NCBI GenBank assembly: GCA_019314155.1
Contig: JAFCZV010000097.1
Location: forward strand, 1-6,903
Direction of reading: 5' to 3'
Source of the DNA: Deltaproteobacteria bacterium
Lineage (GTDB): Bacteria > Desulfobacterota > Desulfobacteria > Desulfobacterales > UBA11574
DNA: 6,903 nt
Shown here: positions 5,876 through 6,903 of the stretch, in pieces
Position numbering within the stretch: position 1 is the first letter of the stretch
Layout: each line of letters begins with the position of its first letter
Made by a program: the position numbers and the translations under genes
The notes under the pieces: generated by a model
The model's input: only the letters and a program-made list of their open reading frames with translations
Database searches by the model: none
What the model was told of the DNA's origin: nothing

Positions 5876-6903
5876 ATGCCGCTATTCACCTATTTTTTGT
5901 CAAACCAAAAGAACCCTGTCCGGGAAGACAGCCGGATATGGTCCGCGCCAATTCCGCTCGACAGGCATCCATCCGTGGGGCTGCCGCAGTCAGAGACCGG
6001 GGGGGGCATCCGTTATGGAGACTATTTTACCGCTGTTCGCAATTTTCTGGAACAAGACGGATTTGAAATCATCACCCATGCCGTCGCCCAACATACCCGC
6101 CGGGACATAACATCCGAAGCCATAGAAAAAATAAGGATCATTCTCGAAAAGCACGGAGAATTTTATCATCCGGCCCGGATTGAAACGGTTTTGGCTGAAA
6201 CGACACTGTCGTTTGTACTGAATGTCGCTGTTTCGGATATCGGGAAGCGTTATGCAAACAGAGAGTTTCGATTTTTAAAACAGCTCAACACGCAATTTCC
6301 ATTTTCATTTCTGCCCAGAGTCTATGGCCGGGGCCGCATCTATACCCAAAGCGAAAAATTGGAAATAAGAATGTTTTTAGGAGAGTGGTTTGAAGGGTTC
6401 AACGAATTCCATATTTCCATTGATCCGGTAGATGAACAACATAAAATCGTTGTATGGGATCATGAGCACGGCAACTATTTCCTCTCAACCGGTCAAACCG
6501 AAGATCTTTACCGGCAGGCCGCCGGAATTCTGACCGGTTATTATAACGTCGAAACGTCTGAGCAAATATCTTCCTGGCATCATGCCGCCGGTGATTTTGT
6601 CCTGAAATGCCAAAACCGTGAGATCGATGTAAAACTCATCACGGTTCGACAGTACGCGCCCATGTTTGAAAAGGATCCCGAGATTGGGAATAAAGATCCG
6701 GATGCTGAACAGATATTGGAATCCTTGCTGGTATTTTTTCTAAACCTTGCCATTAAAATGCGCATCGACAGATTGGATGGGGTCGGAGAAATTGTGTGGT
6801 CTGGTGATATTGCCGTGAAAGGTGTCCTCAAAGGCTTTTTTGAAGGACTGGTTTCAAAACCACCCATCAGATCGTTTCCAGGATCTTTGGCCGACGGTTT
6901 CAG
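5876..6903 (+). CDS. Uncharacterised conserved-looking protein, possibly kinase-like fold; 3' end cut by the window
   Basis: An open frame runs from ATG 5876 to the window edge without a stop (342 full codons plus two bases). Coding quality is convincing from YGDYFTAVRNFLEQDGF (6014 onward): amphipathic helices, EKHGEFYHPARIE (residues 91-103), SFVLNVAVSDIG (112-123), REFRFLKQLN (129-138) leading to LPRVYGRG (146-153), FLGEWFEGFNEFHIS (167-181), SSWHHAAGDFVLK (232-244). The order of strand, helix with REF..LK, LP.VYG.G, hinge-like segment, then H..GD loop recalls the aminoglycoside phosphotransferase/protein-kinase fold, but key catalytic residues cannot be assigned, so this is a hypothesis only. 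No signal peptide or membrane helix is seen. The true start is uncertain: ATG 5876 lies 25 nt after the TPR stop but has no Shine-Dalgarno; GTG 5975 has only a weak AGG. The first 46 residues (MPLFTYFLSNQ...) may be non-coding. It is probably cotranscribed with the TPR gene. Confidence 0.75.
   Translation, partial: MPLFTYFLSNQKNPVREDSRIWSAPIPLDRHPSVGLPQSETGGGIRYGDYFTAVRNFLEQDGFEIITHAVAQHTRRDITSEAIEKIRIILEKHGEFYHPARIETVLAETTLSFVLNVAVSDIGKRYANREFRFLKQLNTQFPFSFLPRVYGRGRIYTQSEKLEIRMFLGEWFEGFNEFHISIDPVDEQHKIVVWDHEHGNYFLSTGQTEDLYRQAAGILTGYYNVETSEQISSWHHAAGDFVLKCQNREIDVKLITVRQYAPMFEKDPEIGNKDPDAEQILESLLVFFLNLAIKMRIDRLDGVGEIVWSGDIAVKGVLKGFFEGLVSKPPIRSFPGSLADGF

Noticed and set aside
5916..5931. Small hairpin CTGTC-CGGGAA-GACAG after the TPR gene, considered as a terminator
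   Set aside because: The stem is only 5 bp and no T run follows, so it does not support termination between the TPR gene and the next gene.
6015..6100. ATG at 6015 after a G-rich stretch as the start of the right-end gene
   Set aside because: It is in a different frame from the convincing protein sequence and reaches a stop after about 30 codons.
6580..6867. 95-codon minus-strand frame at the right end
   Set aside because: It lies opposite the long plus-strand frame, which has much better protein character in this region.

Overview
The window looks like ordinary chromosome from a sulfate-reducing deltaproteobacterium (Desulfobacterota, most like Desulfobacteraceae and relatives). This is an inference from the style of several proteins (eukaryotic-type UDP-glucose pyrophosphorylase, class IV branched-chain aminotransferase, long DapA-like protein, YkgJ-type cysteine-cluster protein, small TPR protein) and from the moderate base composition. 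No database search was possible. I see no mobile element, CRISPR array, tRNA or rRNA.

Left part (1-2765, all minus strand): ilvE (1478-2539) is followed 40 nt later by a UDPGP-family uridylyltransferase gene (40-1437), probably in one transcript. Just upstream of ilvE, at 2576-2765, lies what looks like the decayed N-terminal half of a PPC/DUF296-domain gene. A single-base frameshift in a run of four C and loss of the C-terminal half would explain it.

Middle part: a 307-nt non-coding stretch (2766-3072) carries a good sigma70-like promoter (TTGACA, 17 nt, TATTAA) whose -35 box sits inside an 18-bp near-palindrome. It drives a YkgJ-family cysteine-cluster protein (3073-3861, plus strand). This gene converges on a dapA-family gene (3970-5004, minus strand). 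A strong hairpin followed by a T-rich run on the minus strand ends the dapA transcript.

Right part: dapA and a five-repeat TPR protein gene (5230-5850, plus strand) diverge from a 225-nt spacer. The two TTGACA boxes there lie in mirror-image copies of one another, an imperfect inverted duplication at 5100-5166. Behind the TPR gene, in the same direction, a long open frame (about 5876 to the window end, no stop) encodes an uncharacterised protein that may have a kinase-like fold. It is cut by the window edge.

Functionally the window mixes amino-acid metabolism (branched-chain transamination, a DHDPS-family aldolase), nucleotide-sugar synthesis, and three proteins of unknown role. I found no convincing new multi-gene system. 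The best leads are the uncharacterised right-end gene, the PPC-domain remnant and the two dyad-symmetric promoter regions.
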